Below, one piece after another: positions 41,016-50,900 of a stretch of 64,000 nt of DNA (position 1 is its first letter; every line of letters starts with the position of its first letter). A program made the translations under genes and the position numbers. Under the pieces are notes generated by a model. That model saw nothing but the letters and a program-made list of their open reading frames with translations, was not told the origin of the DNA and did not search any database. Origin of the DNA: an uncultured Desulfobacterales bacterium (lineage in GTDB: Bacteria > Desulfobacterota > Desulfobacteria > Desulfobacterales > JAHEIW01); assembly GCA_947259495.1 (NCBI GenBank), contig CAMYLV010000009.1, positions 28,073 to 92,072 on the forward strand. The letters are read 5' to 3'.

Positions 41016-41426
41016 ATGGAAGTTTTAAACTGGAAAGAATGCGAGGACGTTCAGATAAAAAAATTTCCCTATCGGGGTCAGCAACTCGATGTTAAGGGCA
41101 TCAGCATTCGCTGGCTGTCAAAGCATGGCGATGACGGCAGCGGCTATCCCGAGTACGGTCTGCGGTTTTTTACGGCCCGGCCCGGTGGTGAGATCCCCAT
41201 CCACAATCATTTTTATCACCAGACCATGTATATCTTAAGCGGCCGGTTCGAATGCTACCAGTTTGATTCCCAAACCGATGAAATCGTCCAGAAAACGGTT
41301 TGCGGTGCCGGTGATGTCATTTTTGTTCCCAGCCTGGAACCCCATGGCATGAAAAACATCAGTGACACCGAAACGGCCACTTTCCTGTGCTGCATCTGCA
41401 ATGTTTACGACCATGAGGGTGAATAA
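41016..41426 (+). CDS. Cupin-domain protein
   Basis: A 136-residue single-domain cupin. The metal-site motif is visible as IPIHNHFYHQTMYILSGRFE and the second motif as GAGDVIFVPSLEPHGMKN. Such proteins bind a metal and a small ligand (often a sugar or organic acid) or act as small isomerases; the substrate is unknown. Start ATG 41016 follows AATAGGAGGTCATA. It is convergent with the glycogen branching enzyme gene, with a 53-base gap. Confidence 0.8.
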   Translation: MEVLNWKECEDVQIKKFPYRGQQLDVKGISIRWLSKHGDDGSGYPEYGLRFFTARPGGEIPIHNHFYHQTMYILSGRFECYQFDSQTDEIVQKTVCGAGDVIFVPSLEPHGMKNISDTETATFLCCICNVYDHEGE

Positions 41427-41479
41427 GCGCAAGGCGCCTTTGCGGATTGTAAGGGGTGTTGAATGCGACAACGTATCGA

Positions 41480-43528
41480 TCAGATAAAATGCTGTAAAAC
41501 AATTCCAGTTCGGCTGGGTAAATAAAGGCTTAAAAAATAATTTTCTCCATCGGTGCCCTTTTTACGCAGCGTCATATGCTCCTGGCCGGATATCAGGCGG
41601 CTATGACCGCCGTATTGCGGGTCATCGCTGGAAAGCAGCATACGGTAGGTGCCCGGCGGGGCATCAAAGCGATAGTCGGGATAGGACTGTTGGGGGTGAA
41701 AGTTCAAGGCAAACAACAGAGCGGCCCGCTTAAATATGATGATCTTGTTGTCGGAGTGCTCGTAAAGCAGATGCAGATCGTCGCCATCCAACAGATGGCG
41801 GGATTTGGCCAGCCCAATCATATCACGGTCAAAGCAAGCCAGAAATTGATACTTTAAATGTGGATCGTCGACCAGGTGCCACTGCCGGCGGGCGTAATGA
41901 TATGACCAGTTGTTGCCTTCCCGCGGAAAATCAATCCATTCCGGATGCCCGAATTCATTGCCCATAAAATTCAAATAACCGTTGCCGGCAGTGCCCAGTG
42001 TGACCAGTCGGATCATTTTCTGCAGGGCCATTCCACGATCCACTTTCATATTTTCAGAATCCACGTGCATGTGGTCATACATGTCGGCACCGATTAATCG
42101 GAAAATGATGGATTGGTCCCCCACCAGGGCCTGGTCGTGGGATTCGGCATAGCTGATGGTTTTTTCATCGCTGCGCCGATTGGTGAGCTCATGCCACAGG
42201 TGTTTGATGGGCCAGTGCTCATCAGATACTTCTTTAACCAATTTGATCCAGAAGTCCGGTACCCCCATGGCAAAGCGAAAATCAAATCCGAAGCCACCGT
42301 TTTCAGCCGCAGCCGCCAGTTGCGGTATCCCGCTGACATCTTCGGCTATCGAGATGGCATCCGGGCGGACCTCGTGGATGACTTCGTTGGCCAGCGCCAG
42401 ATAGACCAGCGCTTCTTCGTCCACCTGTTCATTGAAATAATCGTCGTAAGATGTAAAGGCCTTATTCAGGCCGTGGTGCAAATAAAGCATGCTGGTGATG
42501 CCGTCAAAGCGAAAGCCGTCCAGCTGATATTCATCCAGCCAGAAGCGACAGTTGGAAAGCAGAAAATGCAACACCTGATGCTTGCCGTAATCAAAGCAAC
42601 GCGAATCCCACAGCTCGTGGCGTCCGCGCGGACCTGCATGAAAATACTGATACAGGGTGCCGTCAAAGCGGCTGAGGCCTTCAACTTCATTGGAGACGGC
42701 ATGAGAATGGATCAAATCAATCATAACGGCCAGACCGGACGCGTGGGCTGCGTCGATCAGGGCTTTAAAATCTTCGGGGGTGCCAAATCGCGAGGATGCC
42801 GCAAAAAAGCTCGACACCTGGTAACCGAAGGACCCGTAATAGGGATGCTCCGGAATGGCCATGATCTGCAGCGTGTTGTATCCGGTGGCTGCCACCCGGG
42901 GCAGAATATTTTCAGTAAATTCCGAATACGATCCGATTTTAGCCGCTTCCTGGGCCATACCGATGTGAACTTCATATATCAGGGGTGCATCGGAAGCGCG
43001 CCGAAAATCCTTACACTGCCACTGATAGGGTGAATCCGGCCGCCAGACCTGGGCGTTGAATATGAGCGATTGGGGGTCCTGAACTACGCGCCGGGCGTAA
43101 GCGGGGATACGATCCCCTTCACCGCCGGGCCAGTGTATGCGCAAGCGGTACAAAGTGCCGTGCTGAAGCTTTTCGGCTGCCAGGCGGATTTCCCAGATCC
43201 CGTCATCGCGGGCCTTGAGGGCAAATTCCGCTTTTTCCTGCCAGCCGGACATATCTCCGATCAAAAATATTTCCGCGGCGTTGGGGGCCCATTCGCGAAA
43301 AACCCATTGATCGTCCTCAAAATGCAGACCAAAGTATTCATGTCCGGAAGCAAAGTCCGCCAGGGATGCGTGTCCCCGGGTCAGCCGCTGTCGGGTTTGA
43401 GCAATTTTCGACAGGCGCCGGGAAATGATGTTTTGATAGGGCGCTAAATACGGGTCGCCTTTCATCAGACGCTGGAGCGCCAGATTGATCTGATCTTGCT
43501 GATTACCATCTGGTTTATGTGAGGTCAT
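41480..43528 (-). CDS. glgB: 1,4-alpha-glucan branching enzyme (GH13)
   Basis: Transfers alpha-1,4 oligoglucan segments to alpha-1,6 positions in glycogen. The roughly 682-residue protein has a carbohydrate-binding N-terminal module (residues about 60-160, FREWAPNAAEIFLIGDMSGW) and the GH13 barrel: DLIHSHAVSNEVEG, DGFRFDGITSML with nucleophile Asp342, the acid Glu in SIAEDVSGIP, and SYAESHDQALVGD. FMGNEFGHPEWIDFPREGNN is also typical. The sequence is closer to the eukaryote-like (GH13_8) branch. ATG 43528 is used; a GTG 18 bases upstream lies inside repeat copy 7. Last gene of the minus-strand glycogen cluster, behind glgA. Confidence 0.95.
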   Translation of the reverse strand: MTSHKPDGNQQDQINLALQRLMKGDPYLAPYQNIISRRLSKIAQTRQRLTRGHASLADFASGHEYFGLHFEDDQWVFREWAPNAAEIFLIGDMSGWQEKAEFALKARDDGIWEIRLAAEKLQHGTLYRLRIHWPGGEGDRIPAYARRVVQDPQSLIFNAQVWRPDSPYQWQCKDFRRASDAPLIYEVHIGMAQEAAKIGSYSEFTENILPRVAATGYNTLQIMAIPEHPYYGSFGYQVSSFFAASSRFGTPEDFKALIDAAHASGLAVMIDLIHSHAVSNEVEGLSRFDGTLYQYFHAGPRGRHELWDSRCFDYGKHQVLHFLLSNCRFWLDEYQLDGFRFDGITSMLYLHHGLNKAFTSYDDYFNEQVDEEALVYLALANEVIHEVRPDAISIAEDVSGIPQLAAAAENGGFGFDFRFAMGVPDFWIKLVKEVSDEHWPIKHLWHELTNRRSDEKTISYAESHDQALVGDQSIIFRLIGADMYDHMHVDSENMKVDRGMALQKMIRLVTLGTAGNGYLNFMGNEFGHPEWIDFPREGNNWSYHYARRQWHLVDDPHLKYQFLACFDRDMIGLAKSRHLLDGDDLHLLYEHSDNKIIIFKRAALLFALNFHPQQSYPDYRFDAPPGTYRMLLSSDDPQYGGHSRLISGQEHMTLRKKGTDGENYFLSLYLPSRTGIVLQHFI

Positions 43529-43529
43529 A

Positions 43530-43604
43530 TTTATACCGCTCTCCACAATAGTGTTCCGATATATGGAAGTGGGGCATGAGTGGTTGTGGAAAAAAACGTT
43601 TGAA
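43530..43604 (+). repeat. Dispersed repeat, copy 7 (truncated)
   Basis: Begins TTTATACCGCTCTCCACAAT, then GTGTTCCGATATATGGAAGT, then GTGGTTGTGGAAAAAAACGT; the right half of the hairpin is missing and the sequence runs straight into the glgA stop at 43610. It fills the glgA-glgB gap but faces the opposite way to both genes. Confidence 0.8.
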
Positions 43605-43609
43605 TTATT

Positions 43610-45172
43610 TTACGCTACCTGGTTGAAATTTGTTTTGCAAGCGTCCGGATTGGGCATATTTTCTACGATCAGCGGACGCTCGAGCATCCGTTCGTATAGT
43701 GCAATGTATTGACGCGCGGTATTGGCGTGGGTAAAGGTTTCGGCACTTTCTTTCATAATTCGCCTGATCTGCTGATTTTTGATGGTTTTCGGCAGATTGT
43801 AAAAATTCATGGCCTGCTCGATGGCCCAAAAAAGGCCGTTGGAGTCGAAGGTTTTAAAAAGAAAACCATTTCCCTGGTCCCCGATCGTGTCCAGATCAAC
43901 GATGGTGTCGTGGATCCCGCCGGTGTCGTGAGCAACCGGCAGGGCGCCGTAAATGGGCGCGATCATCTGGGGCAGTCCGCAGGGCTCAAAACTTGAGGGC
44001 ATCAATATGAAATCGGCTGCGCCGTAAGCCAGATGTTCCAAACGGAAATCAAAATCGCAAATCGCGACACGTTTTTCCAGACCGTGAAAATTGATAATAT
44101 CCCTGAAGACCGCCTGATAATCCCCGTTGGCGACAAAGATGATTTGCAGATTTTGTTTCCAATAGGTTGAAAGGATCTTGTAAAAAATGTCGGCCAGCAA
44201 ATGGCAGCCCTTTTGAATCGGATCCAGGCGCGAAGGCCAAAAAAACACCGGGGCCGCATCATCCTGGATGAGTCCCAATTTTTTTTGAAGAAAGGCTTTG
44301 TTGGCTTTTTTGCCGGATACAAAATTTTTGGGGCTGTAATTTTGTACCAATTCCCTGTCTGTTACGGGATTAAAGGAAGGGTCGGGCGCATTGAGTATGC
44401 CCGCGGCGCAATCGGCCGCTACTTTATTTGCCAGTTCCCGTTTCAGGGGGGGATAGACAAAATTATGGCGACCGTTGATAACTTCCGCTAAAAAGTTGGG
44501 ACTAACCACATTGACAAAGTGGGCGGCAAATACGCCGCTGGTCAGCAGGTCCACCGGATTGGTCTCCCGGGCCGCTTCATAATGATCGGCCATGTTTTCA
44601 AAATATAAATTTTGCCAGAAATAGGCGGCATCGATACCGCGGTCTTCGATATAGGCCAGGGTGGTTTTGACCGTATGCACATTATGAATGGTGAAAAGAC
44701 AGGGGATGCCTATCTGCCTGGCCATGGCCGGAACCAGGCCGGTCATCCAATCGTTGCAGTGGATCAGGTCGGGCTGTACCCGGGGAACAATGTTGTTGAT
44801 GACCTCCCGCTGAAACGCTAACGCCAGCTTGATGTTTTCCTCACCATAAGCAGAATAAACGCGGTTCACATAATAAAAAGCGCGATCCTCGGCCAGGTGG
44901 ATGCGGTCATCGGGCATTTTTCTGCGAATCGTACGAAATTCCTTTCTGAGAACCGGTGCCAGGCCGTCGCTGAAAATAGACCGATAGTCCGGGATGGCCA
45001 CGTGCACATCAGCGCCCTGTTCAAATAAGGCCGTCACCAGGGCTGCCGACACATCGGCCAACCCGCCGGCTTTGGCCGTAAAAAAGGAGGCCAGGCCGCC
45101 CATGCGGTCCGGCAGGTAGGTTACCTCGGGGGTCACAACCAGCACCCGCGGGTTGCAGGAAACGTCATTCAT
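43610..45172 (-). CDS. glgA: Glycogen synthase (GT5)
   Basis: Elongates glycogen from ADP- or UDP-glucose. The 520-residue GT-B protein has the GT5 N-terminal donor loop as TAKAGGLADVSAALVTALFE (KxGGLADV, about residue 35), a VQPDLIHCNDWMTGLVPAMA segment, an FFWPSRLDPIQKGCHLL segment and the C-terminal FILMPSSFEPCGLPQMIAPI. The nucleotide donor cannot be told from sequence; UGPase is encoded nearby, ADP-glucose pyrophosphorylase is not seen. It lies 35 bases behind the phosphorylase and 81 bases ahead of glgB, with the gap to glgB filled by a repeat. Confidence 0.93.
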   Translation of the reverse strand: MNDVSCNPRVLVVTPEVTYLPDRMGGLASFFTAKAGGLADVSAALVTALFEQGADVHVAIPDYRSIFSDGLAPVLRKEFRTIRRKMPDDRIHLAEDRAFYYVNRVYSAYGEENIKLALAFQREVINNIVPRVQPDLIHCNDWMTGLVPAMARQIGIPCLFTIHNVHTVKTTLAYIEDRGIDAAYFWQNLYFENMADHYEAARETNPVDLLTSGVFAAHFVNVVSPNFLAEVINGRHNFVYPPLKRELANKVAADCAAGILNAPDPSFNPVTDRELVQNYSPKNFVSGKKANKAFLQKKLGLIQDDAAPVFFWPSRLDPIQKGCHLLADIFYKILSTYWKQNLQIIFVANGDYQAVFRDIINFHGLEKRVAICDFDFRLEHLAYGAADFILMPSSFEPCGLPQMIAPIYGALPVAHDTGGIHDTIVDLDTIGDQGNGFLFKTFDSNGLFWAIEQAMNFYNLPKTIKNQQIRRIMKESAETFTHANTARQYIALYERMLERPLIVENMPNPDACKTNFNQVA

Positions 45173-45207
45173 GCGGTTTATGCTTTCTTAACGATTAACA
45201 TCGTCGC

Positions 45208-47710
45208 TTAGGCCCATGTCAGCAGCCCGGGCGTCGATTTTACGCGCCCATCACCCCGGGGGGTGACGCGAACTGTAAAACCAAAGCGACCCGAACGCTG
45301 GCAATTTAAAGAGCAGCTGTAAAGGAACTGTCCGTTACCACGGTCTTCCAGAACAAGCATTTGTTCCGATTTGCTGGCATCCAGATCCTCTAAAGATTTC
45401 ATCTGGCCGTAGTAAAGCTCGACATCGACCTCATCGGGATTGAGTTCTGCCAGATTGATTTCCGATGTGATGTCGAATTTTTCACCCACCCGGCAGGGCC
45501 CTTGAGCGTGTCTCACCGGCGGCTTGACTTCAATGTTTTTCCAGAGCGAACGCAGCCGGCTTGCCTGAGCGGTCAAATTTTTCGCTTCCTCGGTCTGCTT
45601 GGCAAGCAGGGTCTCATAACGTTTGGCAGCGGGAACGTAGAAACGCTTTTCATACTCGGCGACCATGCGAATGCTGCAATACGTTTCCATCGCCATTTTC
45701 ATCGAGGCCTTCATCATTTTTAACCAGTTGCCGGGGAGATCACCGTTTTTGCGATCATAGAAACAGGGGATCACTTCATTTTCCATAACATTATACAGCG
45801 CCTGGCTTTCAACGGCATCCTGATAGCCGCGATCCTCGTATTCCTCCCCGTTTCCGATGCGCCAGCCTCTTTCCTCCGTATAGCCTTCACACCACCATCC
45901 GTCGAGAATACTGACATTCAACACCCCGTTAATGGCCGCTTTCATGCCGGACGTACCGCAGGCCTCAAGGGGTCGCCGGGGTGTGTTCAGCCATACATCG
46001 GCGCCCTGCAGCAGATGACGGGCCAGATGCATATCGTAATCTTCAAGAAAAACAATTCGATCACGCAGCTCCGGTTTGCTGGCAAACTGAAAAAGCTTTT
46101 TGATGAGGTCTTTACCTTCATTGTCTTTCGGATGGGCTTTGCCGGCAAAGACAAACTGGACCGGGTATTTTTGCGAGTTAACGATCGCTTCCAGGCGCTG
46201 GGGATCCTGAAATAACAAATAAGCACGCTTATAGGTCGCAAAACGTCTGGCAAAAGCGATGGTAAGCACATTCGGGTCCAATACCGATTGGAGGGTCTCA
46301 ATCACATTTCGCGGTGCGTTGCGGCGCGCATATTGTTTGACAAGTTGTTCCCGGCAGGTACGCACCAGACGCGAGCGGTTCAATTCATGACTGCGCCACA
46401 GCTCCTCGTCGTAAATATCATCGATATGCTTGATATTTTCAGGTTTGCGAGAACCCATGTACCAGTCCGACCCGAGATAGCGCCCGAAAAGATTGGTAAA
46501 TTCCTGAGAAATAAACGATGATATATGACGGCCAGACATGCGACCACATGCGCCGGGCCACAGACCCGTGTAACCGGCTGACACCATTGCAATAGGATGC
46601 CAGATGCAATCCCAGGATGAACATCGACAACGGCGCTTCGGAAACGGATCCAACAGGTTGCCCCCAGGATAAAATTTCCGATGCCGACGTTCCCAATTTT
46701 TTCTCCAGCGGTTTTAAATACGGCAGAACATGCTCGGCCGGAAATTCATCATGCCCAGCGGCTACCGGCGTATGAGTGGTAAAGACGGTTGTGCGCGGCA
46801 CGATCTCAAGTGCGGTTTTAAGGTCAACATTTTGATTGGCCATTATTTGCGCCAGGCGTTCCAGGCTGGCAAAAGCAGAATGCCCCTCGTTCATATGCAG
46901 GACGTTAACCTGGATGTTTATAGCTGCTAGGGCGCGCATTCCGCCGATTCCCAGCAACACCTCCTGGGCCAGACGTGTTTTCTGATCACCGGCGTAAAGC
47001 CTTGATGTGATTTCGCGATACGGCTGGGGGTTTTCAAGAATATTGGTATCCAGCAGGTAAAGTGGAATGCGCCCGATCATCATTTTCCAGACAACAGCAT
47101 GCATAGGGCCCTGCGGTCCGGCAACCGCGATTCGCAATTCATTACCCGCATCATCTTGCACCCGCTCAGCCGGAAGATCATAGAGGTCGGTTTCCGGATA
47201 GGCTTCCTGCTGCCAGCCATCATGATTGAGGTACTGGCGAAAATATCCGTGGCGATACATGAGCCCCACACCGGTTAGCGGAAGATTCAGATTTGATGCC
47301 GCTTTCAAATGATCACCGGCCAAAATGCCCAGGCCACCGGCAAACAGCGGCAGGCTTTCATGAATGCCGAACTCCATGGAGAAGTAGGCAATCGTCTGCC
47401 CGGGCCCCAAAACCGTTTCAGCGCGGTCGGTCGAGTCCAGGACCCGACTTTGAAATTGTTTTTGGACTTCTTTTAAGTGGGCAAGATAACCCTTATCCTT
47501 TCCCAGTTTTTCGAAGCGGCTTTGTGAAATCTTCGATAAGAAAAAAATCGGGTTGCGGCCGGCCTCAACCCAAAGCGGCGGATCCATACGACGAAAAAGT
47601 TCGATGGCATCTTTATTCCAGCTCCACCACATATTGCGGGAGAGGATTTCGAGAAATTGAAGGGGTTCGGGTATACTTGGGATCACGTGAAATGTTTGAT
47701 AATTTTTCAT
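45208..47710 (-). pseudogene. glgP: Alpha-glucan phosphorylase (GT35), broken by a short deletion and frameshift
   Basis: Two overlapping reading frames make one phosphorylase. The first part (47710 down to about 46530) reads MWWSWNKDAIELFRRMDPPL, YFSMEFGIHESLPLFAGGLG, VLHMNEGHSAFASLERLAQ and VSRLHGSVARRMWSHVWP. The second part, in another frame from about 46530 down to 45208, reads HISSFISQEFTNLFGRYLGS, FAGKAHPKDNEGKDLI and SGMKAAINGVLNVSILDGWW. Between HVWP and HISSF the roughly 16 residues that normally include the conserved HVTNG active-site segment are missing. So it is more than a one-base slip: about 50 bases are gone and the frame changes. PLP binding needs residues of the second part, so the enzyme is probably inactive. 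It would release glucose 1-phosphate from glycogen. Confidence 0.75.
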
Positions 47711-47895
47711 ACAATCGAAATCCTTAATTTTTTATGCTGCCGGCATCGCCGTCCTGGGTTCACCCCATGCGAGTAACCCCTGCAGCCGAGTTACAGAAGA
47801 ATAAAGCCTAATGTGAGAAAAATCAATATATCCCTAATAATTTAGGAATTCAGGAATTCAGAGATCCTGGAATTAAAATCGGCGATGAACATCAA

Positions 47896-47932
47896 TTTAT
47901 ACCGCTTTTCATATTAATGTTCCGAGTCACCG
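47896..47932 (+). repeat. Dispersed repeat, copy 8 (left module only)
   Basis: TTTATACCGCTTTTCATATT followed by AATGTTCCGAGTCACCG, matching the opening of copies 2 and 4; the core hairpin is absent. Between the phosphorylase and the debranching enzyme genes. Confidence 0.7.
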
Positions 47933-47958
47933 ACCACCCGCTATAATCCCTCAATCCC

Positions 47959-50900
47959 TTAATTATTATTTTTCTCCAGCTTGAGCCAGACGCGCAACAA
48001 TTCGCTTGCTCCCCAGGCCTGGGCATCACATCCGCGCGGGGTGTGGGGATAATCGCCGTCTAAAATTTCCGGAATATGACCCAGGCAGCCGTGTTCCATA
48101 AGCTGCGCCCCGCTGGACAGCCAGGCCAGAGCGGTGGCTTTGCCCTCCTCTCCGTAGGTCATAGCCCATGCTTCACAAAAGGAAGGAAACAACCAGGTCC
48201 AGGCCGTGCCATTATGATAGGCCGGTTTGCGCCGGGTGTCTTCGTCCCCTTCGTATCTTCCACAGTAGGGATGGCGGGGATCGTTGATGAGTGTTCCCCG
48301 GTGAAGGATTTTAATCTCATGTCGAACCGGTCGATCGGCCAGGCTGCGAATGGCACCCGGGACCAGAAGCGTTTCACAGGCGGCCAGGATGCCCTGGCAT
48401 TTGACCGTATCATCGATGGCGCCCAGCGTGATGGCCAACAGCTGGTTGGGGCGCAGGGAATCGTCGGCAATTGAATCCTGGGCCGTCTGGCCGGGGGCGC
48501 TGTGCAGACAATCCGATAAAAATGCGAATTCCGGCTGCCAGAAGTACTTTTGAATCGAGTTTTGAACCTGTTCGGCCAGCTGTTGCCATTGCCGGCCGGT
48601 TTCAGCCGGATCTATTTCGGCCAGAAAAATCAGGGCCGCGTACCACAGGGCCTGGATTTCGATCGGATATCCCTGGCGGGGGGTACCGGCCGGATGATTG
48701 GTGTCCATCCAGCTGAAATGGGTCGGGCTAAAGATCAATCCGGTTTCCGGGTCCATGTGCACACCGTTGGGCGCGCCGCTGCTTAAGGATTGGCCGATGG
48801 AAAACAGGATCTGTCGCACAGAGCGTCCCCCGCAATCGGATTCGAGCAATTGACGTTCATCTTGTGCTTTGACCCAATCAGCACAGGCCTTGATCAGCCA
48901 GAGCGGTGCGTCGGATGTATTGCGGTTGGCGTCATTTTCGGCTTGAATCATATTCGGCAGGGTGCCGTTTTTCTCAGACCGGGCAAACTGGATGAGAATA
49001 TCGCGGGCATCTGCCGTTTTGCCGGCGGCCACCAGCCCGCGCACAAAAATTAAGGCATCCCGTCCCCAGTCCAGAAACCAGGGATAACCGGCGATGACGG
49101 ATTTCAAATCACTGCGCCTGACGACATAATGGTCCAAAGCGTTTTTCAACATTTCGGTGGCCGCTATTTTGGTTTCGCTTTCTGCTAAAGCAGGCTCGGC
49201 CATCGAATCCGCAGCAGGCGGATTTGCTTGCGATACCTCTTTTGAGGAGCCGACAGTGGCCCACAGGTTTACGGTCTGATTTCCTTTTACATAAACGGAC
49301 AGGTATCCGGGACTGAACAGGTCTGAATCCGGATCGTGGCCCCGCCGGGCATCCTGTGGCCGGTGAATCATATAAAGCCATTCCGGTTCCGGCACAAAGG
49401 CAGCCTGATCCATCTGGATCCTGAGTTGGTGGTCGGCGTCGGGGGTGAAATCAAAGCCATCGGAAAAAGCACTCACCGCCTGTGGCCACCGATCTTGTGG
49501 CCCCTTGTAGGCCTTGGTGGATGCGTGAAAAATACGGCTTTCAATGTCCGGCCGCAAAATGATTTCCACGGGTTCCCAATCCGCCAATCTTTGAGGCAGA
49601 TCTTCGGCCGGATGACGAAAAAAGCGCAATGCGACCGAATTTTGGTCTGCAATCATTGTCATCCGGACGGTCAGCAGTACATGTTCACCCTGACCGGTGG
49701 GGATATGATATTGCCAGAATCCGCTGCCGTCTGCCGATGTCCGGAACCTTTCCAGACAATCCATATTAAGGGCATTTGAGTAACCCTGAAAAACCACCCA
49801 GGCCCGGCAGCGGCTGAACATGATCCAGCGATCTGCAGGAAATTGCCGATTCAGATTAGCCGCCAGCAAACCGTCATAGCGGCTGGTCAGCTTGCCCCAG
49901 GAAACCGGGCTGCGCAGCATTGCCCCGCGGCCGTTGGTTCCCAGGAAGGTAAAATCCTCGGCGAGCAGTTCGGAATGGTTAAACGTTTGTTTGATGCGCA
50001 TGTCCTTTGAGCGGGGCAGCAACAGCACGTGTGCCTCTTCATGTATACAGCCCGGTCGCTCAGCCTGATCGTAGACCGACAATGAAAGGGTGCACGGTTT
50101 TAGGGTTTGCGGAATAGCCGGTGGCAAAAACAGGGCGAAATGGTTTTCGTCTGCTGTCGGCAGGCTGGTCTCCGAGGCGAGGGTCCGGTCCCCGGCGGCC
50201 ATACGGACCCGAAAGGCGCTATCGGCGCGAATGAGCAGAAAATGATCCGGCGGGATCATGACTTCTCGCCGCAAATCCTGCGGCCACTGCCATGTGATGA
50301 CTCGGGGTGGTCGGCCGGAGGAAACTTGCTGCTTGCAAAACGCCAGCGGATCTTCTTTTAGCTGTTGAGCCGCCTGGAATGGATCAAAATTAGCGAAATG
50401 ACCAATACCCCGGTAAAATGAAACCACCTCCAGGGCTTTGGCAGACATGCGCTGCTGTTCAATTCGCTCGGGCAGCGAGAAGGGCTGTTCAGGATACTGC
50501 TGAGCTTGCTGTAAATCTTCTGCCCGTGCTGAAAGACACAGCACCTGGCCGGGTTCCAGCAACAGGCTGTGCAATTTATCAGATTCCTCGGGTGCGACCG
50601 ACTCGCCGCTGAGCAGATCATAAAATGGGGGTTCTACAAAACCTGTTGTGCTCGCGTCCCACGCGGCCGTCGTCTGCTTGTCAGGGTCTAAATTGACAAT
50701 GATCAACAGTTTTTTTTCAGAGTTGCGATGGTGTCGCAGCAAGACAATAAAATTACCGTCCTTTTGCTGGTGCATGCTTAAGGCGACCTCTGCATGAAAC
50801 GCCGGATGAACTTTCAGCAGATGATTCAAGCGCCGAATTGCGGCGATCTGGTTGGATGCTGCACCCCAGTTTAAAGAAGGCGCATCGTGGACGTTTATTT

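Noticed and set aside
42113..43033. 306-residue plus-strand ORF inside glgB
   Set aside because: Lies opposite conserved GH13 motifs of glgB; no ribosome-binding site or family.
45208..46653. 481-residue ORF as an independent protein
   Set aside because: Its first 40-odd residues are out-of-frame phosphorylase sequence; only the part after about 46530 is genuine. It belongs to the broken phosphorylase gene.
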